50,288 nucleotides of DNA, from contig CAQOGY010000022.1 of assembly GCA_948847595.1 (NCBI GenBank), positions 2,515 to 52,802 of the forward strand, written 5' to 3'. The stretch is from an uncultured Bacteroides sp. (GTDB taxonomy: Bacteria > Bacteroidota > Bacteroidia > Bacteroidales > Bacteroidaceae). The position numbers were made by a program, and so were the translations under genes. Positions 8,883-18,025 of the stretch are shown here, piece after piece (position 1 is the stretch's first letter; each line of letters starts with the position of its first letter). The notes under the pieces are model-generated. The model did no database searches and had not been told where the DNA came from. It saw nothing but the letters and a program-made list of their open reading frames with translations.

Positions 8883-11789
8883 ATGAAGAAATATATACTG
8901 CTTTTCTTTCTATTATCGTTGCTGCCATGCCTGTCTACGGCATGCTCTGACGATGACGGCTCTTCAACCCCCAATTTAACCGTTGGAAAAGAGACAGTTG
9001 ATTTCAATAGTGAGTCCGGTAGCCAGAATGTAGCTGTCACTACCAATGTGGATACCTGGACTGTCAAATCAGATAAAAATTGGTGCCACCCGTCAGCAGA
9101 CGGGAAGGCACTGAAAATATCTGTAGACGAAAGCGACGAACGGTACGTGCGTAAAGCAACCGTTACCGTGATAGCTGCCGACCAGACAAAGACAATCACA
9201 GTACGCCAGTTGGGATACGAAGCAGCCATTCTGGTTGACCAGTCCAACTTTGAGGTAGGTGTTATCGGTGGAGAAATCCAGTTTGACGTGACGACAAATG
9301 TAGAAGTAGCCATCACTTTGCCGGAATGGATTACCGAAAAACCTATCAGCCGTGCACCGGCCACAGTCACCACCCCCCATACATATATGGTGAAAGCGAC
9401 CGGACTTGACAGTCAGCGTCATGGCAACATTGAAATAACAGAAGTATTACCGACTATCGATCCCGATACGGAACAGGCAGAACCTGTAAGCGCATCCGTA
9501 TTTGTTACCCAGAAAGGACTCAACGAATTTGCCGAAGGCAACGGAGAAGACGTAAAAGGTGACATCAAGATCAAAATAGTAAGCGGGACGGCTTCTTCTT
9601 TTCAACCCGGCAGCAATATCGAAAAGTCTTTTGACGGAGATTATTCGACACTTTATCATTCCAGTTGGAGTAATGGTGCAAGCAACTATTTCCCCATCAC
9701 ATTAACCTATAATTTTGAAACAGTCACAGATGTCGATTATTTGATATATCATCCGCGCAACAACGGAAATAATGGTAGATTTAAAGATACAGAAATACAA
9801 TATTCAGCAGACGGTCACACATTCACAAAACTTATTGATAAGGATTTTCAAGGTTCGGGCATGGCAGGCAAAGTTACATTTGACCAAACGATACAGGCGA
9901 AGTCTTTCCGTTTCATCATAAAGAGCGGTACTGGCGACGGACAAGGATTTGCTTCATGCGCCGAGATGGAGTTCTTTGCAAAGAATCCCGTGAACTTTGA
10001 TTATTCGACTCTCTTCACCGATGCAAGTTGCAGTGAACTGAAAACCGGTATTACGGAAGATGACATAGCAAAGTGCGAATACCCGTTCTTTAAAAATATA
10101 GCCTACTATATGATTAAAGGTAAGTATCCTGCTGAGTTCCGTATCAGCGAGTTCAAGGCATATCCCAATCCGGATATCCAGTCGGAAACCCACAAGACCA
10201 ACCCTTACAGCCAGTTGGACAATCCGACCGGAATATCGGTCAAGGCAGATGAAAACCTGATAGTACTGGTGGGAGACACACACGGATATGACATCGGACT
10301 GCGGGTACAGAATCTGGATGCACCTGAGAATGACGGTTTTGGCGGAGTGACCTACTTACTGAATCAGGGAATCAACAAGCTTTCTATCAGCGAGCAAGGA
10401 CTGGTGTACGTGATGTACGTCACAAAAACGCTGGACGATCCGTCAGCGGCCCCAATCAAAATCCATTTTGCATCGGGAAAAGTGAACGGCTACTTCGACT
10501 CGCAAAATCCGGAGCATAACGGACGCTGGTCGGAACTGCTCAACAAAGCAACCAACCGGTATTTTGACGTACTGGGGAAATATGCCCACCTCACTTTCGA
10601 GACGAGTGACCTCCGGACCTACGCAGGTTCCAAGGGAGATGAACTGATAGACCTTTATGACAAGATCGTGTACAGCGAGCAGCAGCTGCTGGGCTTGGAG
10701 AAATATGACAAGATGTTCAGAAACCGGATGTATCTGAATGTCATGTATAAGTCCTATATGTACGCCACGGCTTATCACACAGCCTACAACCGAACAACAA
10801 TGAATGAAATCTGTAGTCCGGAAAAGCTGAAGACAAGCGCTTGCTGGGGACCGGCACACGAGATAGGACATTGCAATCAGACCCGTCCGGGAGTATTGTG
10901 GGGCGGCAACACGGAAGTGACGAACAACATCATGTCCGAGTACATACAGACCACCATTTTCGGCCAGCCTTCCCGCATACAGGTTGAAGACATGGGAATC
11001 ACCTACAGAAACAGATACTCCAAAGCATGGAGTGGGATTATTGCCACCGGAAGCCCGCATGCTGACTTCCAAAATCTGGGAAAGAATAATGCCAATGATG
11101 TATTCTGTAAACTTGTTCCCTTCTGGCAACTGGAACTCTATTTCGGAAAAGTGCTGGGCAGGACTCCGTTGCAACAGGCAGACAAAGGAGGTTTTTATCC
11201 GGAGGTATATGAATACGCCCGCAATAAAGACTACACCGGAATGACTCACGGAGAGATTCAGCTTGACTTTGTATATGCCTGCTCCAAGATTTCCGGTATG
11301 AACTTACTCGACTTCTTCACCAAATGGGGATTCTTGACTCCGGTCGACAAGGAACTGGACGACTACGGGAAAAAGCAGCTGACCGTGACACAAGACATGA
11401 TAGACGCTCTCAAACAGAAAGTAAACGCACTGGGAGGCACCCGTCCGGATGTCGCTCTAGAATACATTTCGGATAATACGTACGAACTGTATAAAACGAA
11501 ACCCGCCATCATCAAAGGAGAGAATGCCACTCATGCTCCCAAGACATTTACGGTAGGTTCCGGCGATAATGCAGTGACTTACAACGGTGAGACCATCACG
11601 ATCAAGAACTGGACCAATGTAGTGACTTACGAAGTGAAAGATGAAACCGGCAAATTCATCCTCATCTGCAGCGGCGAAAATGCCCCGTCGTCAACAGACA
11701 CATTCACGATTCCGGTTCGCTGGAAAGATGGTTTCCAGTTAAGCGCCGTTTCCGTTACGGGCGAACGTATCGAAATTCCAATGAATTGA
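8883..11789 (+). CDS. M60-family (enhancin/mucinase-like) zinc metallopeptidase lipoprotein
   Basis: This 968-residue lipoprotein (Cys21 after SLLPCLSTA) has two BACON-type beta-sandwich domains (about residues 30-110 and 112-215), an F5/8C-like domain (about 230-370, IEKSFDGDYSTLYHSSWSNG) and a C-terminal catalytic region. The zinc-binding motif is His659-Glu-Ile-Gly-His663. Glu678 follows in NTEVTNNIMSEYIQ, giving the HExxH plus downstream Glu pattern of peptidase family M60. Known Bacteroides M60 enzymes act on O-glycosylated mucin-type proteins. By that family knowledge and the STN-SusC/ECF context, this protein probably cleaves glycoproteins at the cell surface and feeds glycopeptides to the SusCD pair. 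It is the last gene of the locus; a hairpin follows at 11837. Confidence 0.93.
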   Translation: MKKYILLFFLLSLLPCLSTACSDDDGSSTPNLTVGKETVDFNSESGSQNVAVTTNVDTWTVKSDKNWCHPSADGKALKISVDESDERYVRKATVTVIAADQTKTITVRQLGYEAAILVDQSNFEVGVIGGEIQFDVTTNVEVAITLPEWITEKPISRAPATVTTPHTYMVKATGLDSQRHGNIEITEVLPTIDPDTEQAEPVSASVFVTQKGLNEFAEGNGEDVKGDIKIKIVSGTASSFQPGSNIEKSFDGDYSTLYHSSWSNGASNYFPITLTYNFETVTDVDYLIYHPRNNGNNGRFKDTEIQYSADGHTFTKLIDKDFQGSGMAGKVTFDQTIQAKSFRFIIKSGTGDGQGFASCAEMEFFAKNPVNFDYSTLFTDASCSELKTGITEDDIAKCEYPFFKNIAYYMIKGKYPAEFRISEFKAYPNPDIQSETHKTNPYSQLDNPTGISVKADENLIVLVGDTHGYDIGLRVQNLDAPENDGFGGVTYLLNQGINKLSISEQGLVYVMYVTKTLDDPSAAPIKIHFASGKVNGYFDSQNPEHNGRWSELLNKATNRYFDVLGKYAHLTFETSDLRTYAGSKGDELIDLYDKIVYSEQQLLGLEKYDKMFRNRMYLNVMYKSYMYATAYHTAYNRTTMNEICSPEKLKTSACWGPAHEIGHCNQTRPGVLWGGNTEVTNNIMSEYIQTTIFGQPSRIQVEDMGITYRNRYSKAWSGIIATGSPHADFQNLGKNNANDVFCKLVPFWQLELYFGKVLGRTPLQQADKGGFYPEVYEYARNKDYTGMTHGEIQLDFVYACSKISGMNLLDFFTKWGFLTPVDKELDDYGKKQLTVTQDMIDALKQKVNALGGTRPDVALEYISDNTYELYKTKPAIIKGENATHAPKTFTVGSGDNAVTYNGETITIKNWTNVVTYEVKDETGKFILICSGENAPSSTDTFTIPVRWKDGFQLSAVSVTGERIEIPMN

Positions 11790-11836
11790 TCGTATCTCAG
11801 ATACATTCAAGATAACTTTTTATCGGGTTAGGTATC

Positions 11837-11864
11837 GAAGGGTGTCCGCAGGCGGGCGCCCTTC
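11837..11864 (+). terminator. Hairpin ending the M60 locus
   Basis: An 11-bp stem (GAAGGGTGTCC with GGGCGCCCTTC, including two G-U pairs) around a 6-nt loop, 47 bp after the M60 stop. The U-tract is weak, so termination is likely but not certain. Confidence 0.7.
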
Positions 11865-11938
11865 TTGCGTAACACAATCGTAGCATATTTGTTACGCGTT
11901 CTTCAATCAACTGTAAAAAGCAAGAAACGTCAAGCCCC

Positions 11939-11946
11939 TACTTTTG
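11939..11946 (+). promoter_or_regulatory. -7 box TACTTTTG upstream of the TonB receptor
   Basis: A perfect TAnnTTTG match lies 29 bp before the ATG at 11976. No TTTG lies 19-21 bp further upstream, so an activator may be needed. Confidence 0.5.
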
Positions 11947-11975
11947 CAGCAAATAATTAACGCACGCTAACATTT

Positions 11976-14792
11976 ATGAAACGATTTCTCAGATTAGTCT
12001 CTTTGACTCTTTTAATCATGAGTACAAGCGGAAATACTTTTGCAGAGGAAAAAGTAAACGTAGCCAGACAGGGCACGATCCGCGGACGCATAGTAGACAC
12101 TTCCAAGCAAATTCTTCCGGGAGCCTCCATCTACATCGAAAAACTACATACCGGAGTGACAAGCGACGTCAACGGTTATTATACATTCGCCAATCTCACA
12201 CCGGGCACATACACCGTGAAAGTCAGCTACGTAGGCTACTCTCCCGTCGAAATGAAAATCACCATTCCGGCAGGAAAGACGCTCGAAAAGGACGTAGTAC
12301 TCAATGAAGGACTCGAACTGCAGGAAGTAGTGGTAGGCGGCGCCTTTCAGGGACAACGCCGCGCCATCAACTCACAAAAGAACAACCTCGGAATCACCAA
12401 TGTCGTTTCAGCCGATCAGGTCGGAAAGTTCCCCGATTCCAATATCGGCGATGCCCTCAAACGTATCAACGGTATTAATGTACAATACGACCAGGGGGAA
12501 GCCCGCTTCGGACAAGTCCGCGGTACCTCCGCCGACCTCAGTTCCGTGACCATCAACGGCAACCGCCTCCCTTCTGCCGAAGGCGATACCCGTAATGTCC
12601 AGCTCGACCTCATCCCCGCAGACATGGTGCAGACAATCGAAGTGAACAAAGTCGTTACCTCGGATATGGACGGAGATGCCATCGGCGGCTCCATCAATCT
12701 GGTGACAAAAAGCACTCCTTACAAACGGATGTTCAGCGCCACAGCAGGAACCGGCTACAACTGGATCAGCCAGAAAGCACAGTTGAACTTAGGATTTACC
12801 TACGGCGACCGTTTCTTCAATGACAAACTGGGAATGATGGCCGCCATCTCTTATCAGAACGCTCCGTCAGGATCGGACGATGTGGAGTTTGAATATGACG
12901 TCAACAAAAAAGGCGAGGTAGTCATGGTGGAAGCACAGAAACGCCAGTACTACGTGACCCGCGAACGCCAAAGCTACTCCTTGGCTTTCGACTACGACAT
13001 CAACCCGAACCACCGGCTGACGCTGCAAGGTATCTACAACCGCCGACACGACTGGGAAAACCGCTACCGCGTCACCTATAAGGATTTGGATAAGACAGGA
13101 CTAGACGACGAAGGAGATATGCAGCAATCCGCCCAGATCGAGACAAAAGGAGGAACACCCGACAACAGAAATGCCCGTCTGGAATTACAGCAAACAATGG
13201 ACCTCAGTCTGAGCGGTGAACATCAGTTCGGAAAGCTGTCCGTCAACTGGGGAGCTTCCTACGCCCGTGCCAGCGAAGACCGTCCGAACGAAAGATACTT
13301 CAGCCTGAAACAGGACTTCCTCGGCTTTACCGTCGTAGATGCCGGCGACCGTTTCCCTTACGTGACTACGGACGTCAACTTGCACAACGGAGAAGCAGAC
13401 GGCGAAAGAGGCAAATGGAAAGTGAAGGAACTGACCGAAAGCAACCAGGAAATCTACGAAAAAGACCTGAAATTCAAAGTAGACTTCGAACTTCCGCTGA
13501 CAAACGGTATCTATGGCAACAGCCTGCGGTTCGGAGCAAAGTACGCCTCCAAGACCAAAGACCGCAACACCCTTTGCTATGATTACGCAGATGCGTACAA
13601 GGACGCTTTCGACAAGGATTACATGAACAACCTCACCAGCCAGATTCGTGACGGATATATGCCAGGAGACCAATATAAGGCGACCGACTTCGTATCCAAA
13701 GAATACCTGGGCTCACTCGACCTCAGCAGTATGGAAGGCGAACAGGTGCTCGAAGAATCCTCCGGCAACTACCACGCCCGTGAGAACGTAACTTCCGCCT
13801 TCTTCCGCTTCGACCAAAACTTGGGAAAGAAGATAAAAATGATGGCAGGCTTACGCATGGAAGCCACCCACATCAAATACAACGGCTGGAACTGGAACGT
13901 AGCCGACGACAAAGACGAGACAGAAACCCTCGAACCTACCGGAAACCATAAGAACAGCTATGTCAACTGGCTCCCCAGCCTCTTGTTCAAATACGATGTG
14001 AACGACGACTTAAAGCTCCGCGCTTCGTTCACCGAGACACTGAGTCGTCCGAAATACTCCGCATTGATCCCCTGTGTCAACATCAACCGCAGCGACAACG
14101 AACTGGTGATGGGTAACTCCGACCTGACCCCGACCATCTCCTACAATCTCGACCTCAGCGCAGACTACTACTTCAAAAGTGTCGGTCTGATCAGCGCAGG
14201 CATCTTCTACAAAAAGATCAATGACTTTATCGTTGATCAGGTCATCGGTGACTACACCTATCAGAACAACGAATACAAGAAGTTCACCCAACCCAAAAAC
14301 GCCGGCGACGCCGACCTGCTGGGCGTAGAACTGGCCTATCAACGCGACTTCGGCTTCATTGCTCCCGCACTGAAATGTATCGGTTTCTATGGTACGTACA
14401 CCTACACCCACACCCAAGTGAACAACTTCAACTTCGAAGGTCGTGAGAACGAGAAAGACCTGTCCCTGCCGGGATCACCCGAACATACAGCCAATGCTTC
14501 CCTTTACTTCGAAAAGAAAGGTTTCAACGTACGCTTCTCCTACAACTACGCTTCGAGCTTCATCGACGAAATGGGAGAAGTGGCAGCCCTCGACCGTTAC
14601 TATGACGCAGTGAGCTACATGGACCTGAACGCCAGCTACACCTTCGGCAAGAAGATAAAGACCACGTTCTATGCAGATGCCACCAACCTGCTGAACCAGC
14701 CTCTTCGTTACTATCAGGGAACCAAAGACCGCACCATGCAGGCGGAGTACTACGGTGTAAAGATTAATGCCGGCGTAAAAGTTAACTTCTGA
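11976..14792 (+). CDS. TonB-dependent receptor (non-SusC type) with carboxypeptidase-like N-domain
   Basis: This 938-residue outer-membrane receptor has a signal peptide cleaved near residue 24 (GNTFA). A carboxypeptidase-regulatory-like domain follows (about 30-110, GTIRGRIVDTSKQILPGASI), then a plug with FPDSNIGDALKRINGINVQY, IDGD-like ANGSL elements (DMDGDAIGGSINLVTK), and a 22-strand-type barrel. It has no SusD partner, no STN domain and no sigma factor nearby. The plug pattern resembles the Xanthomonas/Caulobacter-type TonB receptors rather than SusC. The next gene encodes a secreted acid-phosphatase-like enzyme, 167 bp downstream after a fold-back structure. Import of a phosphate-containing compound or of the product of that enzyme is a reasonable inference, not shown. 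Confidence 0.88.
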   Translation: MKRFLRLVSLTLLIMSTSGNTFAEEKVNVARQGTIRGRIVDTSKQILPGASIYIEKLHTGVTSDVNGYYTFANLTPGTYTVKVSYVGYSPVEMKITIPAGKTLEKDVVLNEGLELQEVVVGGAFQGQRRAINSQKNNLGITNVVSADQVGKFPDSNIGDALKRINGINVQYDQGEARFGQVRGTSADLSSVTINGNRLPSAEGDTRNVQLDLIPADMVQTIEVNKVVTSDMDGDAIGGSINLVTKSTPYKRMFSATAGTGYNWISQKAQLNLGFTYGDRFFNDKLGMMAAISYQNAPSGSDDVEFEYDVNKKGEVVMVEAQKRQYYVTRERQSYSLAFDYDINPNHRLTLQGIYNRRHDWENRYRVTYKDLDKTGLDDEGDMQQSAQIETKGGTPDNRNARLELQQTMDLSLSGEHQFGKLSVNWGASYARASEDRPNERYFSLKQDFLGFTVVDAGDRFPYVTTDVNLHNGEADGERGKWKVKELTESNQEIYEKDLKFKVDFELPLTNGIYGNSLRFGAKYASKTKDRNTLCYDYADAYKDAFDKDYMNNLTSQIRDGYMPGDQYKATDFVSKEYLGSLDLSSMEGEQVLEESSGNYHARENVTSAFFRFDQNLGKKIKMMAGLRMEATHIKYNGWNWNVADDKDETETLEPTGNHKNSYVNWLPSLLFKYDVNDDLKLRASFTETLSRPKYSALIPCVNINRSDNELVMGNSDLTPTISYNLDLSADYYFKSVGLISAGIFYKKINDFIVDQVIGDYTYQNNEYKKFTQPKNAGDADLLGVELAYQRDFGFIAPALKCIGFYGTYTYTHTQVNNFNFEGRENEKDLSLPGSPEHTANASLYFEKKGFNVRFSYNYASSFIDEMGEVAALDRYYDAVSYMDLNASYTFGKKIKTTFYADATNLLNQPLRYYQGTKDRTMQAEYYGVKINAGVKVNF

Positions 14793-14838
14793 CAATGCGA
14801 AAAGCGAAAACCTCCGTTCCTAAGAATGGAACGCCCCG

Positions 14839-14897
14839 TTGGTTTTAAAGGAACGGGGTCTTGGTTTTAAACCAACGCCTCGTTCCTTTAAAACCAA
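14839..14897. terminator. Fold-back structure with nested palindromes
   Basis: Two perfect 17-nt arms (14839-14855 and 14881-14897, starting TTGGTTTTAAAGG) enclose a second palindrome, TTGGTTTTAAACCAA, at 14861-14875. The left arm can also pair within CCCCGTT...AACGGGG. The right arm ends in an A-rich run. It could act as a terminator or processing site between the receptor and phosphatase genes. Confidence 0.6.
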
Positions 14898-14959
14898 AAA
14901 AACAGAGAATTTCAGTCTTTCAATAACAACAATTATAAACAACTAATAATCAATATAAT

Positions 14960-15892
14960 ATGAAGATAAAAAGCTTATTCATTCTTCTTTTCCTTTCCGT
15001 CTTTACATTCGCCCACGCACAGCTAACGGATTATTCCATCTTTGACAAGAAGTTTAACTTCTATGTAGCCAATGATTTAGGTCGCAACGGCTACTATGAC
15101 CAGAAGCCAATCGCCGAACTGATGGGCACAATGGGCGAAGAGATAGGCCCCGAATTTGTATTAGCCACCGGAGACGTTCACCACTTCGACGGAGTGCGCA
15201 GCGTGAACGACCCTTTGTGGATGACCAACTACGAGCTTATCTACTCCCACCCCGAACTGATGATCGACTGGTTCTCCATCCTGGGCAACCACGAATATCG
15301 CGGAAACACTCAGGCAGTACTGGACTACACGAACATCAGCCGCCGCTGGTCAATGCCCGACCGTTACTACACCAAGGTATTCGAAGAAAAAGGAGCTACT
15401 ATCCGCATCGTCTGGATAGACACCACTCCGCTGATTGATAAATACCGCAATGAAAGCGATAAATATCCGGATGCCTGCAAGCAGGACATCAGCAAACAGC
15501 TGTCATGGCTGGAATCTGTACTGGCAAGTGCCAAGGAGGACTGGATCATCGTAGCCGGCCATCACCCCATCTATGCCTACACCCCGAAAGAGGAAAGCGA
15601 GCGGCTTGATATGCAGAAACGCGTAGACAGCATCCTGCGCAAGCACAACGTAGATATGTACATCTGCGGTCATATCCACAACTTCCAGCATATCCGTGTA
15701 CCGGGAAGCGACATTGACTATGTAGTCAACTCCGCCGCCTCTCTCGCACGCAAGGTAGAACCCATCGAAGGTACAAAGTTCTGCAGTCCCGAACCGGGTT
15801 TCTCCGTTTGCTCTATCGACAAGAAGGAGCTTAACCTGCGTATGATAGATAAAAAAGGAAATGTACTTTATACAGTAACCCGAAAAAAATAA
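14960..15892 (+). CDS. Secreted metallophosphoesterase, purple-acid-phosphatase-like
   Basis: This 310-residue calcineurin-superfamily enzyme has a signal peptide cleaved near AHA-QLTD. The five metal-ligand blocks are visible in order: NDLGRNGYYD (Asp, with Gly where many relatives have His, as in tartrate-resistant acid phosphatases), ATGDVHHFDG, LGNHEYRGN, VAGHHPIYAY and CGHIHNFQHI. It should hydrolyse phosphomonoesters in the periplasm or at the surface using a two-metal centre. It follows the TonB receptor on the same strand. Together they look like a small phosphate- or phosphoester-scavenging module; the substrate is unknown. Confidence 0.87.
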   Translation: MKIKSLFILLFLSVFTFAHAQLTDYSIFDKKFNFYVANDLGRNGYYDQKPIAELMGTMGEEIGPEFVLATGDVHHFDGVRSVNDPLWMTNYELIYSHPELMIDWFSILGNHEYRGNTQAVLDYTNISRRWSMPDRYYTKVFEEKGATIRIVWIDTTPLIDKYRNESDKYPDACKQDISKQLSWLESVLASAKEDWIIVAGHHPIYAYTPKEESERLDMQKRVDSILRKHNVDMYICGHIHNFQHIRVPGSDIDYVVNSAASLARKVEPIEGTKFCSPEPGFSVCSIDKKELNLRMIDKKGNVLYTVTRKK

Positions 15893-15943
15893 GTTCTCTA
15901 TTAAAGAAAGAAATTCTACTCTCAGAAAAAACACACACGACAA

Positions 15944-15976
15944 AGGGCGTCTCCTTCGCGATGAAGGGGGCGCCCT
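15944..15976. terminator. Convergent terminator hairpin
   Basis: A 14-bp stem (AGGGCGTCTCCTTC with GAAGGGGGCGCCCT, two G-U pairs) around a 5-nt loop. It lies between the phosphatase gene and the convergent MscS gene and could serve both strands. Confidence 0.75.
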
Positions 15977-16048
15977 GATTTATTATAGTACTCCTTTGCC
16001 CCGACAGATGCAAAGAAAATCACAAGTTCATTAAGTAATGAGCTTATA

Positions 16049-17899
16049 TTACTCTGATTTATTACTCTGATTAGCAGTATCCGCAGTGTTACTCTTGCTT
16101 AGATCATCCTTGGGAGTCGTCGTTGCGTTCCCGTCACGGACAGCCATGTAATGCGGAGACATAATCTCAATTCCCGCTTCATTAAACTTATCCTGAATAG
16201 TCTGATGCAAATCAGAATAAATCTGAGACATCTTATGCGCCTCCTTGATATAAGCATTGATCTGATACACCGGATACCAGTCGCTCAATGAAGTCTCCAG
16301 CACAAACGGGCGCGGATCATCCACTACTCCGGGCGTATTCAACGCAGCATCAATCAGTATCTGATTGACCTGGCGCCAGGGGACATCATAACCGATGGAT
16401 ACCTCCGAATGGATAATCAAGCCATACTCCCGTGCCGATGTACTATAATTCACGGTATGTGAAGACATGATAAAAGAGTTGGGCACCGTCACCACCTCAT
16501 TTTTCGGAGTGCGGATACGGGTGACAAGCGGCGTCTTCTCTATGATATCGCCGGTAGTATCGTTCAGTTTAATCCGGTCGCCCATCTTGAACGGGCGCAT
16601 ATAAGTAATCACCAGTCCGGCAATAATATTTCCGATAACGGTACTTGATCCGAGCGAGACTATCAATCCGACAAAGACCGAAATTCCTTGGAATACACCG
16701 GATTGGGAGCCCGGCAAATAAGGGTAAATCATCGCGATCATAAATGCGTAGAGCAGGAACCGGACAATGTGGAAGGTCGGCATTGCCCAATCCGGATAGA
16801 AGCCGTTGAATTTGAGACGCCCCGCTTCTATCTCACGTGCCAGATAAAGTACCAGACGCACCAGATACCTCACCGCGTACCAGATAACAACAATCGTAAA
16901 CAGATTGGGGATATAGTCTATAATATCCACAAAGATTTTCCGAATCGGATTCCAGATATAACCCAGCAAGCGGTATGCCAGTCCTTCGGTCTGCGGGAAG
17001 ATGATAAAAATCAAAGGGACAGTGATCAACAATTGTATCCCCATTAAAATATAACGCCCGATGCCTGCCAAAAAGACTAACAGATTAGCCTGCTTCTGAG
17101 CATCCAGCAACTCATATCCCTGAATAGACACAGGCTTTATCTTCGTATCTTTCAGACGCAGGATGCGCACTTTCAGTTTGCGGAATGCCCAATTGGTCAG
17201 ACGGAAAAGAAGATACTGACCGACAATCACCAGCAGAAAATAAAGGATACGCTTCGCCATTCGCCAAATGCTGTGCTCCGCCTTCATCTCATGCAGCTTA
17301 GTGATTACATTCTGCCGCCTCTCTTTAGCCAAAGAATCACGGGATACTCCTTCCCACAAAGCATCCTGGTCAGTAAGGGACAGCAGTACTTTGTTGCCGT
17401 ACATAAGGTCGGACACAATATCCGAATGGTCGATGGAAACGGAATCGGGACGGAGATTAAAACGCTTTCCTATCTCTTCGATAGCGGCACCGGTCATCTG
17501 TGCCCGTTGCTGGGGAGTGTATCCGCCCCGTTTTGTAAAAAGATAAAACAGGGTATCCCCTTCGGCAACTACCGGTATTCCTTTCGTGAATTGACGCAGT
17601 GAGTCGATACGCTGCCGTTGCTGGGAGAATTTCACCGAATCGGCGGACAGCATCTGAAGCCTCATCTGCTCCATCTCCATACGCATATTGGCTTCATTGA
17701 GCCGCGCTTCTTCCAGTGATTTCTGCAGATTTGCCACACGGGCAGAATCAGAATCCCGATGCAAAGAGACTGGATGCGTTGCTACTGTATCTCCGGCGAA
17801 AATCTTCTTGACTGCCTGCTCCAGTTGCGCCTGTACATTCACTGCAAGGGAAACCATCACCAGCAGCAATGTAAACCGTTTTATTTTTTTCATATCCAT
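16049..17899 (-). CDS. MscS-family mechanosensitive ion channel with long N-terminal region
   Basis: This inner-membrane channel should open under osmotic downshock. The 616-residue protein has a signal peptide (KRFTLLLVMVSLAVNVQA), then a periplasmic helical region, including a heptad-like stretch (VANLQKSLEEARLNEANMRM) and a globular part. Several membrane helices follow, and then the MscS pore and beta domain (VGLIVSLGSSTVIGNIIAGL, YMRPFKMGDRIKLNDTTGDI, TPKNEVVTVPNSFIMSS). The frame runs up to 17959, but that Met overlaps a -7 box at 17964-17957. The ATG at 17899 (MDMKKIKRF) or 17893 gives a proper signal peptide. The gene is divergent from the Ca2+/Na+ antiporter gene. Confidence 0.93.
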   Translation of the reverse strand: MDMKKIKRFTLLLVMVSLAVNVQAQLEQAVKKIFAGDTVATHPVSLHRDSDSARVANLQKSLEEARLNEANMRMEMEQMRLQMLSADSVKFSQQRQRIDSLRQFTKGIPVVAEGDTLFYLFTKRGGYTPQQRAQMTGAAIEEIGKRFNLRPDSVSIDHSDIVSDLMYGNKVLLSLTDQDALWEGVSRDSLAKERRQNVITKLHEMKAEHSIWRMAKRILYFLLVIVGQYLLFRLTNWAFRKLKVRILRLKDTKIKPVSIQGYELLDAQKQANLLVFLAGIGRYILMGIQLLITVPLIFIIFPQTEGLAYRLLGYIWNPIRKIFVDIIDYIPNLFTIVVIWYAVRYLVRLVLYLAREIEAGRLKFNGFYPDWAMPTFHIVRFLLYAFMIAMIYPYLPGSQSGVFQGISVFVGLIVSLGSSTVIGNIIAGLVITYMRPFKMGDRIKLNDTTGDIIEKTPLVTRIRTPKNEVVTVPNSFIMSSHTVNYSTSAREYGLIIHSEVSIGYDVPWRQVNQILIDAALNTPGVVDDPRPFVLETSLSDWYPVYQINAYIKEAHKMSQIYSDLHQTIQDKFNEAGIEIMSPHYMAVRDGNATTTPKDDLSKSNTADTANQSNKSE

Positions 17900-17956
17900 A
17901 TAGAATGATTCCAAGTTAGGTGAATTAACTTTAATTTCACTTTTTAATAAACATGG

Positions 17957-17987
17957 CAAACATACGGATTGTTTTTGACATTACAAT
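17957..17987 (-). promoter_or_regulatory. Candidate promoter of the MscS gene
   Basis: Minus-strand ATTG (17987-17984) and TATGTTTG (17964-17957) with 19 bp between. It interlocks with the divergent promoter at 17974-18007, so the two genes may be co-regulated or compete for polymerase. Confidence 0.45.
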
Positions 17988-18007
17988 TCCCTAAATGATT
18001 ATCTTTG
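17974..18007 (+). promoter_or_regulatory. Candidate promoter of the antiporter gene
   Basis: TTTG at 17974-17977, 22-bp spacer, TATCTTTG at 18000-18007. The ATG at 18026 follows closely, leaving a very short leader. Confidence 0.55.
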
Positions 18008-18025
18008 CCCCAAAAGAGAAAAATT

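Noticed and set aside
10443..11249. 268-codon minus-strand open frame inside the M60 gene
   Set aside because: It is antisense to a strongly supported gene, shows no recognisable domain and reflects codon bias of the true strand.
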